From Gp6-AA40 sp963723495 (GTDB lineage Bacteria > Acidobacteriota > Vicinamibacteria > Vicinamibacterales > UBA2999), in NCBI GenBank assembly GCA_963723495.1, contig CAVRQR010000009.1, positions 715,670-779,669 of the forward strand: DNA of 64,000 nucleotides, given 5' to 3'. The notes beneath the pieces were generated by a model, which did not search any database, had not been told where the DNA came from, and saw nothing but the letters and a program-made list of their open reading frames with translations. Of the stretch, positions 48,371 to 56,342 are shown piece by piece. Position 1 is the first letter of the stretch, and the number at the start of each line of letters is the position of its first letter. The position numbers and the translations under genes are program-made.

Positions 48371-48829
48371 ATGACGAGACCTCGCATGTTGTTGTGTGCC
48401 GTACTCACCCTGGCCGCCGCGACGGCGGCCGTCGACGCCCACCACAGCTTCAGCATGTTCGACAATGGCAGGGAAGAGGTCGTCGTTGGCGACGTCGTGC
48501 GCTGGGGATTCAACAGTCCGCACACGCTGATGTACATCAAGGACGCCAAGGGAACGACGTGGGGCTTCGAGGGCGCTGCACCACCCGCGCTCGTGGCGCG
48601 CAGTCCGAAAATCGACGGGTTCACGTTCAAGCCCGGCGACCGCATCACGATGATTCATTGCCCGCTGCGCGACGGACGCTCGGGCGGGGCGATCGGATTC
48701 ATCGTCACCAAGGACGGCACCTGGTACAACCCCGCTGACGGCGGCTGTCGCGCGAATGAAGCGAACTGGAAGAAGTGGCTGGATGCTGGCTTCAGCTCGA
48801 AGGCGCAGGCCGAAGCGGGGAAGAAATAG
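48371..48829 (+). CDS. DUF6152 secreted protein
   Basis: A 152-residue protein. The signal peptide ends AVDAHHSFSMFDNG, and this HHSFSMFD start with the WGFNSPHTLMYIKD and GDRITMIHCPLRDGRSGGAIG segments is the DUF6152 pattern. It is a small beta-rich extracytoplasmic protein of unknown role, probably produced with the preceding gene. Confidence 0.8.
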   Translation: MTRPRMLLCAVLTLAAATAAVDAHHSFSMFDNGREEVVVGDVVRWGFNSPHTLMYIKDAKGTTWGFEGAAPPALVARSPKIDGFTFKPGDRITMIHCPLRDGRSGGAIGFIVTKDGTWYNPADGGCRANEANWKKWLDAGFSSKAQAEAGKK

Positions 48830-48874
48830 ACAGGTCAAGGGTCAGCCCCTCTCTCGATCGTCGGTGCAGCATCG

Positions 48875-50926
48875 CTAAGGCAACCGAAGTGCGACGAGCG
48901 AGCCGGGATACCTCGCGCCCATGATCTGCAGCACGACGTACTGCTTGCCCTCGTGCAGGTAACCCATCATTCCGTACTGGGCGGGCGCCGGCAGCTTGAC
49001 GGTGCTCAGACGTTTTCCGGTTGCCTTGTCGACCGCATACAGCAGCGCATCTGTGCCGCCGGGCGCCGTCATCAGCAACGTCGGCGTCACCATCATAACG
49101 GCGTGGCTTTGCTGGCCGGTGTTCGGCAACGTCACCCCTTTGAGAGCGGGATGGTTCTTGATGTGCTCAGGCGTATCGCCGTTTGGAATCTGCCACAGGT
49201 GCTCGCCGGTGTTCATGTCGATCGCGGTGATCGAGCCGTAGGGTGGCTTCCAGATCGGCAGCCCTTGCGGCCCGCGGAGATCTCCGCGATTGGAGACCAC
49301 CCATTGCGACAGCGTCTTGCCCGTGGTCTTCGGGTCATTCGGTTTGTCCATCTGGGAGCCGGGGACAATGTTTTCCGCCCTGCACGCGCGTTCACTGGCG
49401 ACGTAAACGATGCCCGTCCCGGGATCGGCGACGGTCGGTCCGTAGATGTTGCTCGCTCCCGAGGGACAACTCACGAACGACCGCAGCCCTGACGGATGCC
49501 CCACGTGTATCGGTGGATTGAACAACGGTCCAACCTTGTAGTTCTTGATGATCGTCAGGGCTTCCTGTCGGAGTTCGGGCGTGAAGTCGATAAGGCGATC
49601 CTCGGTAAGTTCCTGGATCTCGAACGCGGCCGGCCTGGTCGGGAACGGCTGCGTGGGCGACAGTTTCTCCCCGGGCAGATCCGACTGCGCGACAGGACGT
49701 TCCACGATCGGCCAGACCGGCTCCCCGGTGACCCGGTTGAAGGTGTATGCGAAACCCTGTTTCGTGGTCTGAACCAGAATCGGCGTCTGCCGTCCGCTCA
49801 CGTTCACATTCAGCAGGACCGGTGCCGTCGGGTTGTCGAAGTTCCAGATGTCGTGGTGAACGGTCTGGAAGTGCCACACACGCTTGCCCGTCCTGACGTC
49901 GAGCGCGAGGATGCTGGTCCCGAACAGGTTGTTGCCCGGGCGGAAGCCGCCAAAGAAATCGATCGTCGGCGGGTTGGTCGGAATGTACACGAGACCCCGC
50001 TCAGGATCGGCGGACATCGGCGCCCACGACGACACGTCCCCCGTGCGCTTCCAGGCATCGTTCTCCCACGTGTCGTGACCGAACTCACCTGGCCGCGGGA
50101 TGACGTGGAACTTCCACAGGTGTTTCCCGCTCCCGGCGTCGTAGGCGAGGATGTCGCCGGGGATGTTCTCGATGCGTGTCTGGTAGTAGCCCTGCTCGTG
50201 CACGTTGCCGACGACCACGACACCGTTCACGACGATGGGCGGCGATGAGGTCGACAGGTTGCCAAGCTCACGCGGGATCCCCTTTTCCGGGTCGTACTGG
50301 AGACCCGATGTGGTCCATGGTTCCCAATCCCTGACGAGATCCGGAAGCAGGTCGATGACGCCGCTCCGGGGGAACCCACGTATCGGCACATGACTGCCCC
50401 AGTTCTCCAGGTGCTCGCCGGTCTTGGCGTCGATTGCGTGCAGGAAGAAGGCGGGTGAGGTGTAGTAGATCACGGCCCGGCCGTTCACCTCGCCGTAGGC
50501 AACGCCTTTGCCGTAGTTGTTGCGCATGCCGCGCTCGTACCGGGTCGTGTTCGGTTCACGGTACGCCCACAGCGTTTCTCCCGTTGCCGGATCGATCGCG
50601 GCGACCGTACGGCGCTGCCCTGCAACGGTGTACAGGATTCCGTCGGCGTAGATGGGAGTCGAACGGAAAACGTAGTCCACGGCGGGGCCGAAATTGTCGC
50701 CACGCCAGACCCACGCGACCTGAAGCTTCTCGAAATTGCCGGCGTTGATCTGGTCGAGCGGCAGATAGCGCGTATGCCCCGCGTCGCCGCCGATGTAGCG
50801 CCACTCGCCCTTCGGGACGGCGCCCTGAGCGACGATCGGCGCATGCGTTGCGAGAATGCCGAGGGCGGAGGAGAGACCACATGCGAGGCCCGCCAGCCTC
50901 GCGGCGCGGAGTGCTCGTGCACGCAT
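48875..50926 (-). CDS. Secreted PQQ-dependent quinoprotein dehydrogenase
   Basis: A 683-residue eight-bladed PQQ propeller of the glucose/alcohol quinoprotein type without a cytochrome domain. Signal peptide to HAPIVAQG, then WRYIGGDAGHTRYLPLDQIN. Propeller tryptophan-docking-type motifs recur: ATGETLWAYREPN, AGSGKHLWKFHVIP, VRTGKRVWHFQTVHHDIWNFD, VTGEPVWPIVERPV, MNTGEHLWQIPNGD. The HHDIWNFD block is typical of quinoprotein glucose dehydrogenase relatives. It likely oxidises a sugar or alcohol in the periplasm. It is intact in one frame. The promoter box at 50951 is shared with the NHL-cupin operon. Confidence 0.85.
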   Translation of the reverse strand: MRARALRAARLAGLACGLSSALGILATHAPIVAQGAVPKGEWRYIGGDAGHTRYLPLDQINAGNFEKLQVAWVWRGDNFGPAVDYVFRSTPIYADGILYTVAGQRRTVAAIDPATGETLWAYREPNTTRYERGMRNNYGKGVAYGEVNGRAVIYYTSPAFFLHAIDAKTGEHLENWGSHVPIRGFPRSGVIDLLPDLVRDWEPWTTSGLQYDPEKGIPRELGNLSTSSPPIVVNGVVVVGNVHEQGYYQTRIENIPGDILAYDAGSGKHLWKFHVIPRPGEFGHDTWENDAWKRTGDVSSWAPMSADPERGLVYIPTNPPTIDFFGGFRPGNNLFGTSILALDVRTGKRVWHFQTVHHDIWNFDNPTAPVLLNVNVSGRQTPILVQTTKQGFAYTFNRVTGEPVWPIVERPVAQSDLPGEKLSPTQPFPTRPAAFEIQELTEDRLIDFTPELRQEALTIIKNYKVGPLFNPPIHVGHPSGLRSFVSCPSGASNIYGPTVADPGTGIVYVASERACRAENIVPGSQMDKPNDPKTTGKTLSQWVVSNRGDLRGPQGLPIWKPPYGSITAIDMNTGEHLWQIPNGDTPEHIKNHPALKGVTLPNTGQQSHAVMMVTPTLLMTAPGGTDALLYAVDKATGKRLSTVKLPAPAQYGMMGYLHEGKQYVVLQIMGARYPGSLVALRLP

Positions 50927-50950
50927 CGTCGCGGCCTCCTTCTGCTACGC

Positions 50951-50973
50951 TCGACGCCGCGAACTATATCACC
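50951..50973 (-). promoter_or_regulatory. Shared extended -10 promoter box, quinoprotein gene
   Basis: The minus strand reads extended -10 TGATATAGT followed by TCGCGGCGTCGA, identical over 23 bases to 46437-46459 and located 24 bases before the start codon. A site AGAAGGAGG lies between it and the ATG. Confidence 0.55.
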
Positions 50974-50982
50974 CCATAGATG

Positions 50983-51869
50983 TCAGACCCGCTCTAAGGA
51001 GAGCGCATTCAGCCGGCGCGGACCGTGTCTCCACAGGACGGCAAGCACCAGCATCGTCAGGGTAAGCAAGAGCACCAGCGCCAGATGCATCGCGCGGGCG
51101 ACCTCAAAGGACGGTCCCACCATCTCGCCATAGAGCCGCAGCGCGAACATGACCTGCACGTAGATCAGCGACATGAACGTGAATCGCACACCCAGGCGGC
51201 GGTCGTGGAAGCCGAAGAAGTCACTGAACCGGCGATTGACGTTCGCATGAGCGATGACGAGCAGGACGGCGGAAAAGAAGACGGGCGCGGCGAATCGAAC
51301 CCAGAAACCTTGAGTCGAGTAGAGTTCCAGAGCTCCGACAACGACCCACGCAGTCAGGTGGACACCGATGAGCGCGTAGGTCCCCATCGACAGCCATCGA
51401 GGTGAAAAATCGTCGAGCGTGCGCGGCTTGAGAGAGGCGTGTCGGCGTTCCGCGAGCGGCACGTCTGTCCGCACGCGCCTCGAGGAGACGACAACGACGC
51501 CGAGGTAGTAGAGGAGCCCGACGATGAGGAGCAGTGAATGGGTGTCCTTCAGGAGCTCCCACGGCTGGCTTCCACGCGACGATGTCGACAGGAGCTGGGG
51601 CCACGCGCCGAGCTGGGCCGCCAGCAGAACAGGGCGACGCTCAACGCGCCCCACGCGTAACAGGACCACAGGAACCAGGTGCTGCCGACCATCCAGCGGC
51701 CACGCAGGAGCGTCGCAGCCCGCTCGTGGTTGGCTGCCAGCCAGTCGGCGTTGCGATCGGTAACCATTTCCAGCGTCATCGCCTGAGCCCAGCCTGCGAA
51801 GACGAACCAGTACGACACGATCATCGCAGCGTAGATGGAAACATCAATCCATTCACTCATCGGCGTCAT
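50983..51869 (-). CDS. Polytopic membrane protein coupled to GntR regulator (one frameshift)
   Basis: Start at 51869, overlapping the GntR stop (ATGA). The first part (IDVSIYAAMIVSYWFVFAGWAQAMTL, WFLWSCYAWGALSVALFCW) and the second part (LLLIVGLLYYLGVVVVSS, GTYALIGVHLTAWVVVGALE, RFAAPVFFSAVLLVIAHANV, ALVLLLTLTMLVLAVLW) are in different frames that meet near 51630. Joined, it is about 295 residues with seven or so membrane segments. I do not recognise the family. YtrA-type regulators usually control ABC transporters, but no ATPase gene is here. Confidence 0.65.
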
Positions 51870-52252
51870 CCTTTGCGAGCTTCTCCGCTCAGCGCGGTGT
51901 TGAAGATGTCGGTGATCTCGCGGCGGCTCATGCCCTCGAGCATCAATGTCTTGATCAGGCGCCGCATCAGGCGTTCGGCGCGACCGGCCTTGACCTTCTC
52001 GATCTCGCGTGCCGCCTCGTAGCGGACGAACGTGCCCTTGCGCCCGGCGGTGAGGATCACGCCCTGGTCTTCGAGCAGCTTGTACGCGCGCGCGACGGTG
52101 TTGCGATTGAGCCTGAGGTCACCGGCGAGCTGACGCACGGTCGGCAGCGGCGCATCGGGCTTGAGCTTTCCCGACTTCACCGCGTCGTGTATCTGCCGCA
52201 CGATCTGCTCGTAGACGGGCTCGGGGGCGTTGACGTGAACCTCAATGTCCAT
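51866..52252 (-). CDS. GntR-family regulator, YtrA subfamily
   Basis: A 128-residue regulator starting at 52252 (MDIEVHVNAPEPVYEQIVRQIHDAVKSG), preceded by AGGA inside the operator. The GntR winged helix is complete (LPTVRQLAGDLRLNRNTVARAYKLLEDQGVILTAGRKGTFV) and the effector part is very short, as in the YtrA group. An upstream in-frame ATG at 52288 is unlikely because it lies across the -35 box and operator. It is translationally coupled to the membrane protein, and the perfect inverted repeat over its own start region points to autorepression. Confidence 0.88.
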   Translation of the reverse strand: MDIEVHVNAPEPVYEQIVRQIHDAVKSGKLKPDAPLPTVRQLAGDLRLNRNTVARAYKLLEDQGVILTAGRKGTFVRYEAAREIEKVKAGRAERLMRRLIKTLMLEGMSRREITDIFNTALSGEARKG

Positions 52253-52288
52253 TTGTCCTATAATCACATAGGACAAAATAGGTGTCAA
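52252..52288 (-). promoter_or_regulatory. Promoter and perfect inverted repeat over gntR start
   Basis: TTTGTCCTAT (52252-52261) and ATAGGACAAA (52268-52277) are perfect 10-bp arms around a 6-base centre. On the minus strand a TTGACA -35 lies at 52283-52288. The repeat therefore covers the promoter spacer, the ribosome site (AGGA) and the first base of the start codon. Confidence 0.75.
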
Positions 52289-52377
52289 CCTCGCCTCGCT
52301 GTTGACCTTTGACGTTTGAGCTTTGACCTACGTGGTTCTGTTCTGTAATGTCAGAACCCTTTGGAGGAGGCATGGCG

Positions 52378-52935
52378 ATGAAAACCATTTCTGCAGTCGT
52401 GACCATCGCACTCGTGCTGCTGGCGGCGCCGGCCCTGGCGCAGACACCTGCGTTGACTCCCGGGTGCACCGCCACGCCCGCCCAGCTCGAGGCCAATAAG
52501 AAGGTGGCAATGGAGTTCTTCCGTCCGGACGCCGATCGCGTAGCCCTGGCGGATCCGAGCTACAAGCAGCACAATCCGGCATTCGTGAAGGGCGGGCGTG
52601 AAGCCAAGCTCAGTGACTTCGAGTACTTCAAATCGCGATTTGGTGGACCACGCGCCGGCGGCCCCGGTGGTGGAGCAGCTGGTGGTCGTGGCGCGGCTGA
52701 AGGACCTCAGCCTCCCGCGGGGAATCCGCTCGAGATCGTCATGGCCGAGTGCGATCTCGTGACGATCATCCACAAGAACTTCCGTCAGGATCCCACGGCG
52801 GCGCCCGGGAACTTCTACGAAGTCTTCACCTTCGACACCTTCCGCGTTCGCAACGGGAAGCTCACCGAGCATTGGGATGGAGCGGTGATCAATCCGCCTG
52901 CACCAGCTGCGGCACCAGGGGGCCGAGGTAATTAG
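52378..52935 (+). CDS. Secreted SnoaL-like protein
   Basis: About 185 residues. The site GGAGGAGG (52363-52370) favours ATG 52378 (MKTISAVVTIALVLLAAPALAQ) over 52372. The mature part has the SnoaL/NTF2-like pattern: KKVAMEFFRPDADRVALADPSYKQHNPAF and a late YEVFTFDTFRVRNGKLTEHWDGAV with the usual His-Trp-Asp. A Gly/Ala/Arg-rich insertion (GGPRAGGPGGGAAGG) lies in the middle. SnoaL-like folds bind small molecules or catalyse aldol-type and isomerase reactions; the function here is unknown. It is divergent from gntR. Confidence 0.8.
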   Translation: MKTISAVVTIALVLLAAPALAQTPALTPGCTATPAQLEANKKVAMEFFRPDADRVALADPSYKQHNPAFVKGGREAKLSDFEYFKSRFGGPRAGGPGGGAAGGRGAAEGPQPPAGNPLEIVMAECDLVTIIHKNFRQDPTAAPGNFYEVFTFDTFRVRNGKLTEHWDGAVINPPAPAAAPGGRGN

Positions 52936-52963
52936 TGTAATATCCCAAGGCCTTTCTGGAATA

Positions 52964-52985
52964 TCACACTGACAGGTCAGTGTGA
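52964..52985. promoter_or_regulatory. Perfect palindrome upstream of fourth TonB receptor
   Basis: TCACACTGAC-AG-GTCAGTGTGA is a perfect inverted repeat with 10-bp arms, 24 bases before the receptor start. It looks like a TetR-type or similar operator. No matching regulator gene lies nearby. The IclR-type motif found at the other three receptors is absent here. Confidence 0.65.
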
Positions 52986-53009
52986 CAACACGAACGGAGA
53001 TGGAGCTGA

Positions 53010-56000
53010 ATGATTCGTAGCGTGGTGTCCTCGTGTATTACCCGCCGAACATCGCTGTCGCGCGGGGTTCTCGCTCTCATGTGCCTGATGCTGCCGCAGG
53101 TCGCGGCCGCACAGTCTATCGCCGGCGTCGTCCGGGATACATCCGGGGCAATATTGCCCGGCGTCACAGTGGAGGCGGCCAGTCCCGCCCTCATCGAAAA
53201 GGTTCGTACTACAGTCAGTGACGGAACCGGCCAGTACCGACTCGAGAACTTATCGGCCGGTGTTTACACGGTGACCTACACGCTACCGGGGTTCACAACC
53301 GTGCAGCGCACGGATGTCGAGTTGCAGACCGGTGTCACTGTGACCCTCAACGCAGAGATGCGCGTCGGCGGTCTGCAGGAAACACTGACCGTGACCGGTG
53401 AGACGCCAGTCGTTGACGTACAGAACAGCACCCGTAACCAGCGCGTGCTGAGCGACGAGGTCGTGGCGGCCTTGCCGGCGTCACGAGGCTATGGAAACCT
53501 CCTGGCAGTCGCCTCGGGTATCCAGGCCAACGGTATCCAGAACAGCGGTATCGCGCCCGACATGATCTTCTTTACGTCGCGTGGCGGCCGTAGCAATGAA
53601 GGCACGGTCCAGATCGACGGCATGAACGTCGGCTCGGCCTTCAATGGTGGCGGAGTGGCCGGGTACGGCTACGACACATCGGGCGCTCAGGAAGTGCAGC
53701 TGACAGTGGCTGGCGGACTCGGTGAAGCCGATCGCGGTGGTCCGGCCTTCAATCTCGTGCCGAAGACCGGTGGCAACACGTTCAGCGGCACCTTCTTCGG
53801 CAACATCGCGGGCGAGTGGTCGCAGGGCGACAACGTCGACGATGAGCTGCGATCGTTCGGGATTCCGACGGCGGCCGCGCTCATCCGCAGCTGGGACACG
53901 AGCTTCTCACTGGGCGGCCCGATCGTGCGGGACCGCGTCTGGTTCTACGGCATGACGCGGACCTTCGGCGCATACACGGATATCGCCGGCCGCTTCGCAA
54001 ACGCCAATGCCGGTGACGCCAATCGCTGGGACTACGTCTCCGATCCGGGCGTCACGCAGCGGTCGGCGTCGAGCCGCAAGATCGGTGGCGTACGCGTCAC
54101 GGGCCAGCTCACGCCGCGGAACAAGGTGGGCGGCTACATCGACTATCAGAAGATCTGCGAAGGCAGCTCTTACGCGAAGGACGCCGAGCAGTGCCGGGTG
54201 CGCGGCGACGACTGGATTGGCGTTGGCGGATTCGGTACATGGTCTCCGGAGGCCACGCACTCGCGCGACAACTCCGAGAAGATCACGCAGTTCACGTACA
54301 CCTCGACGGTGACGAGCAAGCTGCTGCTCGAGGCGGCGTTCTCGCAGTTCTTCAGCAACTGGGGTGGCCAGACCCCGTCCGGCGCGCTCGATCAGTTGCC
54401 CTTCGTCCCGGTGACGGCACAGAGCATCGGAACGGTGACACCCGATGGCGTTCAGATCGGTGTGCCCGTGACCACGATGGTGTACCACGGCTTTGGCGGT
54501 CTCAATAACAACCACCAGACGCACAACGTCTGGCGCGGAGCAGTGTCCTACGTCACGGGCGCTCACAGCATGAAGGTCGGTTACCAGGCCGCGTACGAAG
54601 TGACCGACATCTTCGGCAACTACGCCTCGCACGGTCTGCAGTACCGCTTCAGCAACGCTGCGACCGGCCTGATGGTGCCCAACCTGATCACACAGCGCAT
54701 CACGCCATGGCAGCAGGCCAATCGCACGCGCTACGACGCGTTCTACGTGCAGGATCAGTGGACGGTCAGCCGGCTCACGTTGCAGGGCGCGCTCCGCTAC
54801 GAGCACGCGTGGAGCTACTTCCCGGAGGGCAAGAACGGCCTTCTGGCTGACAGCGTGTTCGGCGGACCGGCCTTTACGCTGCCGGAAGCGAAGGGCGTCG
54901 AGGGCTACCACGACATCGCACCCCGTATGGGCCTGGCCTATGACGTGTTCGGCGACGGCAAGACCGCGGTCAAGGTGAACCTGTCGAAGTACTTCCAGTC
55001 GGCGGCCAACGACGGTGTCTACATCGGCACCAACAAGGCCTCGACGTTTGCGCAGACGGCCACTCGCGCGTGGACGGACAACGGCAACTTCATCCCTGAT
55101 TGCGACCTCAAGAGTCCGGCCGCGCAGGACAACCGGGCAACCGGCGGCGATTTCTGCGGCCAATCGGATCCGCTCAGCTTCTTCCAGTTCGCACAGACTC
55201 ACTCGCTCGGTACCGCAACGGCCGTGAGCCCGTCGCTCCTGAGCGGCTGGAACGTGCGTCCCTACGACTGGCAGTTCGCCGCGTCGGTGCAGCAGCAGAT
55301 CGTGCCGCGTGTCTCGGCGGAGTTCGGTTACAGCCGCCGGTCATGGGGGAACTTCACGACCTGGGCCGGGTTCAACTTCACCGACAACCGCGCCATCACT
55401 GCGGACGACTTCGACACCTTCACGATGACGGTGCCGACCGATTCCAGACTGCCGAACAGCGGCGAGACGATTTCGTTCCCGCTGCTGAAACCTGCGGCCT
55501 TCGGCAGGCAGGATAACTACCTCACGCGCGCCAGCGACTACGGCGATGTCACGTCCTACTGGCAGGGGCTCGAGCTGACGGTCAACGCGCGGCCGAACAA
55601 CGGTCTGACGCTGCAGGGCGGATTCACGACCGGCGGCGGCACCCGCGACAACTGCGAGGTAACGGCGCAGCAGCCCGAACTCCTGACGGTGCTCGGCGTG
55701 CAGCAGGCGATCTCGTCGTGTCACGTCGAAGAGCCGTGGCTGTGGGCATGGCGCGGGCTGGTCAACTACACGGTGCCGAAGATCGACGTCCAGGTGAGCG
55801 GCATTCTGCGCTCGATGGAGAACATCGCTGCCACCAACGACCCGGCATCGAATGGCGCATCGGCGGGTGCCAACCTGGTCGTGCCGAACAGCGTCGTGCA
55901 GGCGGCGCTCGGGCGGCCGTTGGCCGGTGGCGCGCAGAACGTGACGGTGAACCTTGCGCTGCCGGGTGATGTGTATCCCGAGCGGCTCAACACCGTTGAC

Positions 56001-56213
56001 ATGCGCGTCTCGAAGATCCTGCGCTTCGGCCGGACTCGCAGCAACGTCGGCATCGACCTCTACAACCTGTTCAACTCCAACACGGGGACGGCGTTCAACC
56101 AGGTGTTCGGCACGATGCAGCCGAACGGCACGGTGAACAGCACGACGTGGCTGCGTCCGACGTCGATCCTCAACGCGCGGTTCGTGCGCTTCAACGCGAC
56201 CATCGACTTCTAA
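53010..56213 (+). CDS. TonB-dependent receptor, carboxypeptidase-regulatory-like N-terminus (intact)
   Basis: A 1,067-residue outer-membrane receptor in a single open frame, the only intact one of four paralogues. Signal peptide to VAAAQS. Then DTSGAILPGVTVEAASPAL, the link ETLTVTGETPVVDVQNS, a plug (LPASRGYGNLLAVASGIQ) and a barrel with conserved VWFYGMTRTFG, DAFYVQDQWTVSRLTLQGAL, GYHDIAPRMGLAYDVFGDGK and the aromatic end FVRFNATIDF. It serves as a template for locating frameshifts in the other three. A distinct operator precedes it and a strong terminator follows. Ligand unknown. Confidence 0.92.
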   Translation: MIRSVVSSCITRRTSLSRGVLALMCLMLPQVAAAQSIAGVVRDTSGAILPGVTVEAASPALIEKVRTTVSDGTGQYRLENLSAGVYTVTYTLPGFTTVQRTDVELQTGVTVTLNAEMRVGGLQETLTVTGETPVVDVQNSTRNQRVLSDEVVAALPASRGYGNLLAVASGIQANGIQNSGIAPDMIFFTSRGGRSNEGTVQIDGMNVGSAFNGGGVAGYGYDTSGAQEVQLTVAGGLGEADRGGPAFNLVPKTGGNTFSGTFFGNIAGEWSQGDNVDDELRSFGIPTAAALIRSWDTSFSLGGPIVRDRVWFYGMTRTFGAYTDIAGRFANANAGDANRWDYVSDPGVTQRSASSRKIGGVRVTGQLTPRNKVGGYIDYQKICEGSSYAKDAEQCRVRGDDWIGVGGFGTWSPEATHSRDNSEKITQFTYTSTVTSKLLLEAAFSQFFSNWGGQTPSGALDQLPFVPVTAQSIGTVTPDGVQIGVPVTTMVYHGFGGLNNNHQTHNVWRGAVSYVTGAHSMKVGYQAAYEVTDIFGNYASHGLQYRFSNAATGLMVPNLITQRITPWQQANRTRYDAFYVQDQWTVSRLTLQGALRYEHAWSYFPEGKNGLLADSVFGGPAFTLPEAKGVEGYHDIAPRMGLAYDVFGDGKTAVKVNLSKYFQSAANDGVYIGTNKASTFAQTATRAWTDNGNFIPDCDLKSPAAQDNRATGGDFCGQSDPLSFFQFAQTHSLGTATAVSPSLLSGWNVRPYDWQFAASVQQQIVPRVSAEFGYSRRSWGNFTTWAGFNFTDNRAITADDFDTFTMTVPTDSRLPNSGETISFPLLKPAAFGRQDNYLTRASDYGDVTSYWQGLELTVNARPNNGLTLQGGFTTGGGTRDNCEVTAQQPELLTVLGVQQAISSCHVEEPWLWAWRGLVNYTVPKIDVQVSGILRSMENIAATNDPASNGASAGANLVVPNSVVQAALGRPLAGGAQNVTVNLALPGDVYPERLNTVDMRVSKILRFGRTRSNVGIDLYNLFNSNTGTAFNQVFGTMQPNGTVNSTTWLRPTSILNARFVRFNATIDF

Positions 56214-56253
56214 AGCACGAAGAACACGAAGGATCGCGAAGGACGCGAAAAAG

Positions 56254-56277
56254 GGGCGGGTCCCATGTGGCCCGCCC
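56254..56277. terminator. Bidirectional-type terminator
   Basis: GGGCGGG (56254-56260) pairs with CCCGCCC (56271-56277) over a 10-base loop. TTTCTTC follows on the right and GAAAAAG precedes on the left. It lies between the convergent TonB receptor and histidine kinase genes. The preceding 56214-56249 has repeated CACGAAG units without a matching arm. Confidence 0.72.
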
Positions 56278-56296
56278 TTTCTTCATGTACCCGCGA

Positions 56297-56316
56297 AGTC
56301 CGGCTGAAGCCGGACT
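56297..56316. repeat. REP-like palindrome AGTCCGGCT/AGCCGGACT
   Basis: AGTCCGGCT-GA-AGCCGGACT is a perfect 9-bp hairpin in a convergent intergenic space. It is the third member of the GTCCGGC palindrome group (20146, 42602). Confidence 0.6.
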
Positions 56317-56342
56317 GCCAGGCCCGCCGGACCTTGCGAGTC

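Noticed and set aside
56214..56249. Full iterated hairpin after the fourth TonB receptor
   Set aside because: Only one arm with CACGAAG units is present; the complementary arm is missing, so it was not listed as a hairpin.
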